Part shown: piece after piece, positions 8,059-16,560 of the stretch
Numbering within the stretch: the first letter of the stretch is position 1
Layout of the letters: each line of letters begins with the position of its first letter
Source of the DNA: Pseudomonadota bacterium
GTDB lineage: Bacteria > Desulfobacterota > Syntrophorhabdia > Syntrophorhabdales > Syntrophorhabdaceae
Length of the DNA stretch: 64,000 nt
NCBI GenBank assembly: GCA_026388255.1
Contig: JAPLKC010000059.1
Location: 1-64,000, forward strand
Direction: 5' to 3'
Program-made: the position numbers and the translations under genes
The notes under the pieces: model-generated
Told to the model about the DNA's origin: nothing
Seen by the model: the letters and a program-made list of their open reading frames with translations, nothing else
The model's database searches: none

Positions 8059-9353
8059 CAACCGGAATCATAGGCAGTGTGGTACTCATCGTGCTGCTTT
8101 TTCTCGGCATGCCCATTGCCTTTGTCATGATGTTCGTAGGTTTTCTCGGTCTCTGGTCACTCAGTTCACTCGATGCCGCCCTGCCGAAAGTGGCGGACAC
8201 CATCTATGGTGTTGCGGCAAATTACCCTTACACAATCATCCCTCTGTTTATCCTTATGGGGAGTTTCGCCGGGAGTGGGGGTATAACAAGGGAGCTTTAC
8301 AATACTTTTGATAAGTGGTTTAGAAGAATGCCCGGCGGATTGGGGATTGCCACAATCGCCGCCTGTGCCGGTTTTGCCGCAGTGAGCGGATCATCCGTTG
8401 CCGCGGCAGCAGCTATGGGTAACGTAGCACTCCCGGAAATGAGGAGGTTTGGTTACGCCCCGAAACTTGCCTGCGGTGTGGTTGCAGCCGGAGGAACACT
8501 CAGCTTCCTTATACCGCCCAGCCTGGGATTTGTGGTATTCGGGATGCTGACCGAGCAATCGATCGGTAAGCTTCTGATTTCCGGCATTTTTCCCGGTCTG
8601 CTTTTGTCAATTGCCTACATTGCTGTAGTTGTGGTCCTCGTAAAGATGGACCCTTCCATTGCGCCGCGTTCATCGGAGAAGGTGACCTTCAGGGAAAAGC
8701 TGATTGCCCTGAAAGGTGTCTGGGAGACCCTGCTTGTATTCTTTATCGTTATGGGAGGCATATACCTTGGTTTCATTAACCCTACCGAAGCCGGGGCAAT
8801 CGGGGCCTCGGCGCTGCTCATTATCGTACTCCTGAAAAGAAGACTGACCTGGAAAAATCTCTTCGATTCACTTCTCGAAATGGCGAGAATCTCCGTAATG
8901 GTGCTCTTTCTTGTGGCTGGGGCCACGGTATTCAGTTATTTCCTGGCCTTATCGACAATACCGACCTTTGTTTCGAGCTGGATAGCCGGACTGGGCGTTT
9001 CCAAATATGTTATCCTTACGATCATCATCGCCATTTACTTTGTTTTGGGTTGTTTTCTCGATTCCGTTTCCATGATGGTGCTCACGCTTCCCGTGATCTT
9101 CCCGGTGATTGTGGCAATAGGGTTCAATCCTATATGGTTCGGCGTTGTAGCAGTGCTTATGATGGAGGCGGGCTTGATTACCCCTCCCGTAGGACTGAAT
9201 GTATATACCATTGCCGGTATCGCGAAGGATGTGCCCATGGCCGATATTTTCAGGGGCTCCATGCCTTTCCTCCTGGCAATCATCATAACAACGATCATCC
9301 TTACCATATTCCCCATAATTGCGCTTTATCTGCCGAGCCTAATGGGAGGATAA
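8046..9353 (+). CDS. dctM: TRAP transporter large permease (DctM type)
   Basis: 435 residues, about 12 membrane helices. The GTG start has AAGGAGG just upstream inside dctQ. Family features include the N-terminal helix ending GMPIAFVMMFVGFLG, the serine/alanine-rich loop AAVSGSSVAAAAAMGNVALP, and the C-terminal GLITPPVGLNVYTIAGIA. It is the ion-coupled transport subunit of the system. The gene ends 38 bp before the hydroxylase genes, consistent with one operon. Confidence 0.93.
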   Translation: MDPITTGIIGSVVLIVLLFLGMPIAFVMMFVGFLGLWSLSSLDAALPKVADTIYGVAANYPYTIIPLFILMGSFAGSGGITRELYNTFDKWFRRMPGGLGIATIAACAGFAAVSGSSVAAAAAMGNVALPEMRRFGYAPKLACGVVAAGGTLSFLIPPSLGFVVFGMLTEQSIGKLLISGIFPGLLLSIAYIAVVVVLVKMDPSIAPRSSEKVTFREKLIALKGVWETLLVFFIVMGGIYLGFINPTEAGAIGASALLIIVLLKRRLTWKNLFDSLLEMARISVMVLFLVAGATVFSYFLALSTIPTFVSSWIAGLGVSKYVILTIIIAIYFVLGCFLDSVSMMVLTLPVIFPVIVAIGFNPIWFGVVAVLMMEAGLITPPVGLNVYTIAGIAKDVPMADIFRGSMPFLLAIIITTIILTIFPIIALYLPSLMGG

Positions 9354-9391
9354 GGGGGAGTGTTGAGTCTTAAGTTTTGAGTGCTGGGTTG

Positions 9392-10774
9392 ATGAAAGCC
9401 ATTAATTTTACATTAAACGGAAAAACGGTAACTTGTGAAGTGGTTGAAACGGAGCTTCTTCTCCGCACTCTTCGGGAGCGGTTTTTGTTAAAGAGCGTGA
9501 AAGAGGGATGCGGGATAGGCGAATGCGGAACCTGCACCGTTCTCATAGATGATGAACCCCATTATTCCTGTCTCACCCTCGCATCAAAAGTTGACGGACG
9601 TGACGTAAAGACGGTCGAATTTCTCGTTGATGCCGGCGTGCTCCATCCCTTACAGGAAGCGTTTATCAAGTACGGCGCCGTTCAGTGTGGCTATTGTACG
9701 CCCGGGATGCTCCTTTCAGCATACAGCCTGCTTTTAAAAAACAGAGAGCCGGACAGAAAGACAATAAAAGAGGCAATAAGCGGAAATCTCTGCAGGTGTA
9801 CCGGTTATATACAAATTGAAGAGGCGATCGGACACGCGGCAGACGCAGTTTCGAGTTCGGAATTTCGAGTTTCGGGTAAAAGCACAAACGGCTCATCTGT
9901 CCACGCCGGGCCTGAGGATAGTTTGTCACACATCACTCGTCACTCGTCACGGGGGATGACAACTTCAATATCAAAAGATGAAGTCCTTGTTTACCTCTCT
10001 GTTTACAAAGATGCAAAGGTGATCGCTGGCGGCACAGACCTTCTTGTCAAGGCAAAAAAAGACGATTCAGTCAAAACCCTTGTGGATATTACGGGTATAT
10101 CTGAGTTATCCGGTATATCAGATAGTGATGGATTATTGAGAATCGGTGCTGCTGAGACTCATGCAAGAATAAGCGCTAACACCGTAGTGAAAGATAAGGC
10201 ACAGAGCCTTGCCATTGCCTGCGGGTTAGTTGGTTCTCCTCAGATAAGGAATATGGGCACAATAGGAGGAAATCTGGTCAATGCCTCTCCTGCTGCCGAT
10301 TCTATATCCCCTTTACTGATTCATGATGCGATCCTCAGTATTGAGTCAAGACAGGGTGAACGAAAAGCAAGGCTTCAGGATTTTATTCTGGCGCCATATA
10401 AGACATCGATAAGACCTGATGAGATACTCACTTCGATCAGCCTGAAGAATCTATCCGGCTACCGTGAAGGATACAGGCGTGTCACCAAGAGGGCAACGTG
10501 GGCTATTGCAAGGCTGTCAGTTGCATGGGCGATTTTGGAGGAAGAGGGAATATATAAAAATGTGAGGATTGCCATCGGCTCATGCACCCCAATGCCTTTC
10601 AGGCCGGCAAAGGTGGAAGCGTTACTTGAGGGCAGAAAGAAAGAGAAGGGCATTATAGCCGAGGCGATAGAGCTGACACTACAGGAAATTAAGGAAATAA
10701 CAGGCATCAGGCCGTCTTTTGCATATAAAATTCCTGTTTTAGAAGGGATACTTGAAAGCGCATTGAGGGGTTAA
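9392..10774 (+). CDS. Molybdenum hydroxylase [2Fe-2S] + FAD subunit fusion (candidate nicotinate dehydrogenase)
   Basis: About 460 residues. ATG at 9392 is chosen because the family N-terminus MKAINFTLNGK starts there. Residues 1-152 carry two [2Fe-2S] sites: C40, C45, C48, C60 (plant type) and C99, C102, C134, C136. Residues about 193-455 are a CoxM-like FAD domain (KVIAGGTDLLVKAKKDDSVK, RNMGTIGGNLVNASPAAD). The order is xanthine-dehydrogenase-like, whereas E. barkeri nicotinate dehydrogenase has these as separate subunits. The linker at residues 154-190 is low-complexity and looks like translated intergenic repeat DNA. An ATG at 9956 could be the former start of a separate FAD subunit. Electrons from the Mo site leave through FAD, to NADP+ in the known enzyme. 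Confidence 0.88.
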   Translation: MKAINFTLNGKTVTCEVVETELLLRTLRERFLLKSVKEGCGIGECGTCTVLIDDEPHYSCLTLASKVDGRDVKTVEFLVDAGVLHPLQEAFIKYGAVQCGYCTPGMLLSAYSLLLKNREPDRKTIKEAISGNLCRCTGYIQIEEAIGHAADAVSSSEFRVSGKSTNGSSVHAGPEDSLSHITRHSSRGMTTSISKDEVLVYLSVYKDAKVIAGGTDLLVKAKKDDSVKTLVDITGISELSGISDSDGLLRIGAAETHARISANTVVKDKAQSLAIACGLVGSPQIRNMGTIGGNLVNASPAADSISPLLIHDAILSIESRQGERKARLQDFILAPYKTSIRPDEILTSISLKNLSGYREGYRRVTKRATWAIARLSVAWAILEEEGIYKNVRIAIGSCTPMPFRPAKVEALLEGRKKEKGIIAEAIELTLQEIKEITGIRPSFAYKIPVLEGILESALRG

Positions 10775-10780
10775 TAGAAG

Positions 10781-12934
10781 ATGTTTATCGGCCAGGATAT
10801 TGAAAGGATAGACGCACTCGACAAAGTATTGGGAAAGGGGATTTATTCCCATGATTTAAAGACCGATGACATGTTGTTCGGCTGCGTAGTCAGAAGCACG
10901 AGACCGCATGCATTGATACGGAGCATATCGACGAAGGATGCCCTTTCTTTGAATGGTATTGTTAAGGTCCTGACCAATCGGGATATACCTGGCGAAAATC
11001 TCTTCGGCGCAATCAAGAAAGACCAGTTTTATCTGGCAAAGGAAAGGGTCCGTTATGTAGGTGAGCCGATTCTCATAGTCCTTGGAGAAGATGAAGAGAT
11101 TGCCAGAAAGGCCGCAAAGCTCGTTAAGATAGAATATGAAGAAATGGAAGCGATCCTCGACCCGTTCGTTTCGATGAACTCATCTACGCTAATTCACGAG
11201 GCAGGAAATCTTCTGTGCCATAGAAAACTGAGAAAAGGCGACATCATCCGTGGCTTGAATGATGCCGATGTTGTTGTAGAGCATACATACAAGACAACAT
11301 GGATCGACCATGCCTATCTGGAAACAGAAGCCGGCATAGGCTATTTGGATAAGGAGGGAAGAATAGTAGTTGTGGCTTCTACCCAGAATATCCATTATAA
11401 AAGGAAAGAGATATCGCGCCTCCTTGCCATGCCTGAAGAGAAGATAAGGGTGATACAGGCGGAAACAGGGGGAGGGTTCGGCGGTAAGCTTGACGTCACT
11501 GTTGAGGGGTATATCGCGCTCTCCGTCTATCATACAAAGCGGCCTGTTTTGATACGTTACACAAGGGAGGAAAGTTTTCTTGCACAGACAAAGAGACATC
11601 CCCTTTACATTGAGTATAAAACAGGCGCAAACAAGGACGGGAGGATCACAGCCATCAAGGTGAATATTATCGGTGATACCGGGCCTTATATTTCCTATGG
11701 TGAGACCGTATGTTTAAGGGCTGCAGTCCATGCCGCAGGCCCTTATGAGATTCCCCATATCCAGACAGACAGCAGGATGTTCTACACGAATAACCCTGTT
11801 TCAGGCGCCATGAGGGGCTTCGGTATCCCCCAGTTAGCCTTTGCCCATGAGTCGCAATTGAATGAAGTGGCACTCAGGCTTTCCATAGACCCTCTCGATA
11901 TACGGATAAAGAACGGCCTGAAAAAGGGCTCTCTTACGTCAACATCTCAGGTTCTTGACCATAGCGCCGGCTTTATAGAAACGTTGAAAAAAGTCGAACC
12001 TTTCTGGAGAGAACGCAAAAAAAGACATGATAATACAGGCTTCGGCCTAGGTTGCATGTATTATGGAATTGGAAACACGGGGGTATCGAACCCGGGAAAT
12101 GCTTACTTCGCCATTAGTGAGGTCGGGAAGATTGTCTTGCATTCTGGTGCCTGTGAAATAGGGCAGGGTTCCGATACGGTTCATTTACAAATCCTTCAGG
12201 AAGTGCTGGGCGTAAAGGGCACAGATGTTATTCTTTTAAGGGGGGATACCGATACATCCCTCGATACAGGATCGACCTCTGCGAGCCGCCAAACCTATAT
12301 CACCGGGAAAGCAGTCTATAACGCTGCATTGAAATTGAGAGAATTTCTTGAAAACTCCGGATATTACAACGGGAGGACGCTCAAAGATGTTTACAGTGCA
12401 TCAAAAGATAAAGGGTTGCTCACCTTTGAGGGATTTTTTGACCCTCCGAATACCCCCCTTAATATTGAAACGTCTCAAGGCAGCCCTTATGCGACTTATG
12501 CCTTTGCGACCCATATGACGGAAGTGGAGGTGGACAAAACTACGGGTTTTTGTAGAGTTTTGAAAGTTTATGCTGCCCATGATGTGGGTAAGGCAATAAA
12601 CCCGAAAAACCTGAAGGGTCAGGTATACGGTGGTGTCGCAATGGGTATTGGTTTTGCCCTTATGGAGGAGTTTATACCCTCGAAGACTGATTCATTTGAC
12701 TCATACTATATCCCCACATCGATGGATATACCGGAAATTGAGGTATTTTTTGTGGAAGATGAGGAGCCTACTGGCCCCTTCGGGGCAAAGGGCGTGGGCG
12801 AGCCCGCGCTTATTCCTCAGGCAGCAAGTATCGCAAATGCCATCAATGATGCAACAGGCATACAGATATATGAGCTGCCATGTCATATAGAGAGGCTGAA
12901 AAAACTTATAGAAGATGAGAAACTAAGAAGATAG
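10781..12934 (+). CDS. Molybdopterin-binding large subunit of xanthine dehydrogenase family (candidate nicotinate dehydrogenase)
   Basis: 717 residues, 6 bp after the FeS/FAD subunit. Molybdopterin-domain motifs are present: AETGGGFGGKLDVTVEGYIA, GAMRGFGIPQ, GQGSDTVHLQ, and GAKGVGEPALIPQA with the conserved active-site Glu. Neighbouring enamidase and 6-hydroxynicotinate reductase identify the likely reaction as nicotinate + H2O to 6-hydroxynicotinate. In E. barkeri the Mo domain is split into two subunits (NdhL/NdhM); here it is a single chain. The sequence alone does not prove substrate, since xanthine, purine or quinoline enzymes share the fold. Confidence 0.88.
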   Translation: MFIGQDIERIDALDKVLGKGIYSHDLKTDDMLFGCVVRSTRPHALIRSISTKDALSLNGIVKVLTNRDIPGENLFGAIKKDQFYLAKERVRYVGEPILIVLGEDEEIARKAAKLVKIEYEEMEAILDPFVSMNSSTLIHEAGNLLCHRKLRKGDIIRGLNDADVVVEHTYKTTWIDHAYLETEAGIGYLDKEGRIVVVASTQNIHYKRKEISRLLAMPEEKIRVIQAETGGGFGGKLDVTVEGYIALSVYHTKRPVLIRYTREESFLAQTKRHPLYIEYKTGANKDGRITAIKVNIIGDTGPYISYGETVCLRAAVHAAGPYEIPHIQTDSRMFYTNNPVSGAMRGFGIPQLAFAHESQLNEVALRLSIDPLDIRIKNGLKKGSLTSTSQVLDHSAGFIETLKKVEPFWRERKKRHDNTGFGLGCMYYGIGNTGVSNPGNAYFAISEVGKIVLHSGACEIGQGSDTVHLQILQEVLGVKGTDVILLRGDTDTSLDTGSTSASRQTYITGKAVYNAALKLREFLENSGYYNGRTLKDVYSASKDKGLLTFEGFFDPPNTPLNIETSQGSPYATYAFATHMTEVEVDKTTGFCRVLKVYAAHDVGKAINPKNLKGQVYGGVAMGIGFALMEEFIPSKTDSFDSYYIPTSMDIPEIEVFFVEDEEPTGPFGAKGVGEPALIPQAASIANAINDATGIQIYELPCHIERLKKLIEDEKLRR

Positions 12935-12968
12935 GAGTAAATTTTTAACTCCTGAGCCTCTCATCTTC
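12911..12968 (+). promoter_or_regulatory. Nested inverted repeat between hydroxylase and enamidase genes
   Basis: GAAGATGAGA (12911-12920) pairs perfectly with TCTCATCTTC (12959-12968), and inside it AGGAGT (12933-12938) pairs with ACTCCT (12948-12953). In mRNA this would be a two-part stem spanning the stop codon of the large subunit, 31 bp ahead of the enamidase start. No U-run follows, so an mRNA-processing or stability element is more likely than a terminator. Confidence 0.5.
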
Positions 12969-12999
12969 TTATATTATCGCTTTAGGAAGGGAGGACTTG

Positions 13000-14145
13000 A
13001 TGAGCAATCTGATTATTAGGAACATTGGTGCAATATTTACTGGCGACATTTCCAATCCTCTTATCAACGGGCCGGTTTCGATATTTATAGAAGGGGGGAA
13101 GATTAAAGCTATTGAAAAGGGTAGCACCCTTGAGGGGATAACGATCGATGCGAATGGGATGACTGTCTGCCCAGGTTTTATTGATTCCCACTCGCATCCG
13201 GTGTTTGGTGATTTTACCCCCAGACAAAGCCAACTCAATTTTATTGACAGTAGCCTCCACGGCGGTGTAACAAGCATGATCTCCGCCGGCGAGGTTCATC
13301 TGCCGGGCAGACCTACAGACCCTAAAGGCACGAAGGCCCTTGCGCTTCTTGCACAAAGGTCCTTTGCAAAAGCGAGACCGTCAGGAGTCAAAGTGTATGG
13401 AGGGGCGCTGATACTCGAAAAAGGACTCGTAGAGGATGATTTTAAGGAACTTTCCGAGGATGGGGTATGGCTCGTGGGGGAAATCGGCCTGGGGAGCGTG
13501 AAAGCAGCGAACGATGCAAAAACTATGGTAGAGTGGGCAAAGAAATATGGCATGAAGGTGCTTATGCATGTGGGAGGCACATCTGTTCCCGGGAGCTCAA
13601 CGGTGACATGCGATGATGTACTGATTGCACAGCCTACGGTAGCATGTCATCTCAACGGCGGCCCAACAAGCATAACCGTGGGAGAGGCAAAGAAGGTCAT
13701 CGACAAGACAGCCTGTGCAATCGAGCTAGTGCATTGCGGGAATCCACTTTCTGCCCTTGAGATAGGAAATTATATGAAGGAGAAGGGGATATTGAACAGG
13801 CTCATCATTGGAAATGATGCGCCCTCGGGCACGGGTGTCATTCCTCTCGGTATGTGGAGAATGGTAAATTTTATCTCCGCGCTTTGCAATATCCCCGCTG
13901 AGGTGGCGGTTTGCTGTGCCACGGGAAACACTCAGCACGTCTTTTCCCTCCCTCATGGTACGATAAAGATAGGAGATGACGCCGATTTACAGATCATTGA
14001 TGCCCCTATGGGCTCGGCAGGCAGAGATGCGAAAGAGGCAATCGAGGCAGGAGACATACCGGGTATAGCAATGGTGATTATTGATGGTATAGTAAAGACG
14101 CAGGTGAGCAGGAATACACCGCCTCCGGTGAGAAAGACAGCTTAA
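13000..14145 (+). CDS. ena: Enamidase (1,4,5,6-tetrahydro-6-oxonicotinate amidohydrolase)
   Basis: 381 residues. ATG at 13000 has GGAAGGGAGGA upstream and is preferred over the adjacent TTG. It is an amidohydrolase-superfamily protein that I recognise as close to E. barkeri enamidase from the segments DFTPRQSQLNFIDSSLHGGV, TSMISAGEVHLPGRP, GNDAPSGTGVIPLG and the end SRNTPPPVRK. Metal ligands are visible in DSHSHP (HxH), the MHVGGTS segment and CHLNGG. It hydrolyses the cyclic enamide to 2-formylglutarate and ammonia in the cytoplasm. It lies between the hydroxylase and reductase genes, as expected for the pathway. Confidence 0.9.
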   Translation: MSNLIIRNIGAIFTGDISNPLINGPVSIFIEGGKIKAIEKGSTLEGITIDANGMTVCPGFIDSHSHPVFGDFTPRQSQLNFIDSSLHGGVTSMISAGEVHLPGRPTDPKGTKALALLAQRSFAKARPSGVKVYGGALILEKGLVEDDFKELSEDGVWLVGEIGLGSVKAANDAKTMVEWAKKYGMKVLMHVGGTSVPGSSTVTCDDVLIAQPTVACHLNGGPTSITVGEAKKVIDKTACAIELVHCGNPLSALEIGNYMKEKGILNRLIIGNDAPSGTGVIPLGMWRMVNFISALCNIPAEVAVCCATGNTQHVFSLPHGTIKIGDDADLQIIDAPMGSAGRDAKEAIEAGDIPGIAMVIIDGIVKTQVSRNTPPPVRKTA

Positions 14146-14191
14146 AGTCGTGACGCGTAAAGCGTAACGGGCGAAGAGAAGGACATTCGTT

Positions 14192-15709
14192 ATGAAGATT
14201 GATTTAGATAAGTGCAAGGGTTGTGGAATATGTGAGGAGGTTTGTCCTCTCGGTATCATAACGATAGAAGGCAGGAAGGTGCATATCGGGAACGATTGCG
14301 TCGAATGCAAGACATGTATGAAAGTCTGTCCGCAGAATGTCTTATCGCCTGAGATGGCCGATGATAAACCGGTATGTAGCGCCTGTCCGATCATGTGTAG
14401 GATTCCGGAAGGAGCTTTTGGTGCATGCATGAGGTACTTCAATGAAAAAGGCGCCATCATAAGGAAAGGAAGGGTGCATACCTACGAAGAAGTGGAGTTG
14501 TTGGTAGGGTCGACAGATGATTTAATTATCAATAAACCCCTGATAACAGGTATCGGATCAGGCACCACTTATCCTGATTTCAGACCGTCACCGTTCATTG
14601 TGAGCGGTATCAGGGAAGGTATAGACATCATAACGGTAGTCACCGAAGCTCCGTTAAGTTACAGCGGTATGAAGCTGAAAGCCGATACAGACCTCTTTAT
14701 GGGCCAGGAAGCCGGGAAGATATACGTCAAGAGAAAAGGGAAGAGACACGTGGGTCACCTGTGCACCGAGGAATATGGCTCAAAGATGCTTTCGCTCGGT
14801 GGAGTGAATATTCTGACATCAAAGGACGGTTTGTTTGCCGCAAAAGTGATATTTGAGTTATTGAAGGGCAAGAAGGTCAAATTCGAAATAGAAGACGGCG
14901 CTGTTGTCGAGATTGCGCTTGGAAAAGCACCAAAGGTAAACGGAGTATCGGAAGAAAGGATGAGGGTGGGTTGCGGAAGCGCTACATCCGGTCTGTTTGC
15001 CCCATATATGTCTGACGCAGCAGACGAAGTGATTGTTTTAGACGGCCATATAACAGCCCTTTTCAGTGAGCATCCATCAGGAAAATATTTGAAAAAGACT
15101 CGCTCCTGCATCTCGGTCAAGGGGATAAAAAGCACTGACGGTAGATATTTTCTGGATAAGGGAAGTGGATGGGGAGGAACGGATATTGAAAATCCCCTCG
15201 ATGTAATAAAGGAGATAGATAAGAGTAAATGTTTCGATGGAATGACACTCCTGATAACCGAAACTACAGGGCAAAGGGTTGCCTTTTACACGGTGAAAAA
15301 AGGCAAATTTGTGGAGGGAGATCTCGCACCCGAGGCGAGGAGATTTATAGAGGTGTTAAAGGATTCATGTCAACCATCCAGTGTAAGCGCCGTATTTGCT
15401 GCCGGTGTGGGCGGATCGGCGAGAGCGGGGGTTACAAAGAACCCGATAAAGCTTACGAGGGCGGTCCATGAAGGCAAGGTCACGATAACGATCGGCGGTG
15501 CAAAGCCTTTTATATTTCCCGGCGGCGGTATTAATTTTATGGTAGATGTGGCAAAGATAAAGTATGGAAGCATATATTTTTCTCCGACCCCGTCATTCGT
15601 CATACCTGTTGAATATACGATGACATTTGAAACATTTAAAGAGATCGGCGGGCATATAGAGGCGATTAAACCGGTGAAGGAAGTGCTAAAAGCCATTAAG
15701 AATGAGTAA
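14192..15709 (+). CDS. hnr: 6-hydroxynicotinate reductase, ferredoxin-dependent
   Basis: 505 residues with GAGAAGGA before the ATG. The N-terminus holds two 4Fe-4S motifs (CKGCGICEEVCPLGI; CVECKTCMKVCPQNV) and an extra cysteine set CSACPIMC. The rest (for example GIGSGTTYPDFRPSPFIVSG, ETTGQRVAFY, FAAGVGGSARAGVTKNPIKL) fits the Hnr family known from nicotinate fermentation. The reaction is 6-hydroxynicotinate + reduced ferredoxin to 1,4,5,6-tetrahydro-6-oxonicotinate. The low potential needed links it to the electron-bifurcating cluster next door. The preceding gap holds a GTGACGCGTAAAGCGTAACG-type intergenic repeat. Confidence 0.88.
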   Translation: MKIDLDKCKGCGICEEVCPLGIITIEGRKVHIGNDCVECKTCMKVCPQNVLSPEMADDKPVCSACPIMCRIPEGAFGACMRYFNEKGAIIRKGRVHTYEEVELLVGSTDDLIINKPLITGIGSGTTYPDFRPSPFIVSGIREGIDIITVVTEAPLSYSGMKLKADTDLFMGQEAGKIYVKRKGKRHVGHLCTEEYGSKMLSLGGVNILTSKDGLFAAKVIFELLKGKKVKFEIEDGAVVEIALGKAPKVNGVSEERMRVGCGSATSGLFAPYMSDAADEVIVLDGHITALFSEHPSGKYLKKTRSCISVKGIKSTDGRYFLDKGSGWGGTDIENPLDVIKEIDKSKCFDGMTLLITETTGQRVAFYTVKKGKFVEGDLAPEARRFIEVLKDSCQPSSVSAVFAAGVGGSARAGVTKNPIKLTRAVHEGKVTITIGGAKPFIFPGGGINFMVDVAKIKYGSIYFSPTPSFVIPVEYTMTFETFKEIGGHIEAIKPVKEVLKAIKNE

Positions 15710-15732
15710 TTAAGATTGAAGATTGAAGAATT

Positions 15733-16560
15733 ATGTACATAGAAATTGGTCCTGCTGGAATTACAGTGAGCGGCGAAAAGGATGGGCTGCCCTATAAGTT
15801 TGAAAAAGAGAAACTGGAGGAGACTGTAAAAGATATCCTTGATGGTATCAAAGAGTGCCTGCCGGTGCTGAAGCAAAAAGCTTATAAAATTAAAAGAACA
15901 GCACATCTTCCAGACGTTGCAAAAAATATGATACATGCCGTAAAAATGGTTGACGAGGCCACGTTGACACCCATGGCAGCTGTTGCAGGAGCGGTGGCGG
16001 ATGCAGTGAGGGAGCACTTTAAAGACATGGGTCTTGATTTTATTTCAATCAATAACGGTGGGGACATTTCGATATTTAACAGGTATGGAAGACTCCTCAA
16101 AATAGGTCTCGGAGACATTAGTAGGAATCGGACCACGCCCTATACTATACGGATTGAAGGATTAAAGAATCACGGAGTGGCATCAAGTGGCTTTGGCGGA
16201 CGGAGCTTTACACTGGGTCTGGCCGATATTGTAACCGTTATAAGCAGTACAGGGGCTTTGGCAGATGCCGCTGCCACATTTATCTGCAATCATACTGATG
16301 CTGAAACCGACAAAGTAACGAGAAGAGCGGCTTCCGAGATCGATCCATTGACGGATATACCTTATGAACTCGTTACTGTGAGTATAGGTGAAATAAATAA
16401 AGGAGTTATAGCAAAGGCATTAGAAAATGGGTTACGTACATCCAATCAACTGAAAAAATCGAACATTATTTACGATGCTGTCATAATACTCAGAGGGGAA
16501 GTTGTCACCACGATTAATGGTGATAAGCATATTACGCTGGAGGTGCAAAATGGAAATTAG
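15733..16560 (+). CDS. UPF0280 family protein
   Basis: 275 residues, soluble. Recognised from MAAVAGAVADAVREH, FISINNGGDISIFN, GVASSGFGGRSFTLGLADIV and GALADAAATFICN, the conserved core of UPF0280, an ApbE-like fold of unknown function. The gene lies 23 bp after hnr, separated by a GATTGAAGATTGAAGA repeat, and overlaps the DUF1185 gene by 11 bp. The tight coupling implies a common task, perhaps in metabolite repair or cofactor modification for this pathway; that is speculation. Confidence 0.8.
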   Translation: MYIEIGPAGITVSGEKDGLPYKFEKEKLEETVKDILDGIKECLPVLKQKAYKIKRTAHLPDVAKNMIHAVKMVDEATLTPMAAVAGAVADAVREHFKDMGLDFISINNGGDISIFNRYGRLLKIGLGDISRNRTTPYTIRIEGLKNHGVASSGFGGRSFTLGLADIVTVISSTGALADAAATFICNHTDAETDKVTRRAASEIDPLTDIPYELVTVSIGEINKGVIAKALENGLRTSNQLKKSNIIYDAVIILRGEVVTTINGDKHITLEVQNGN

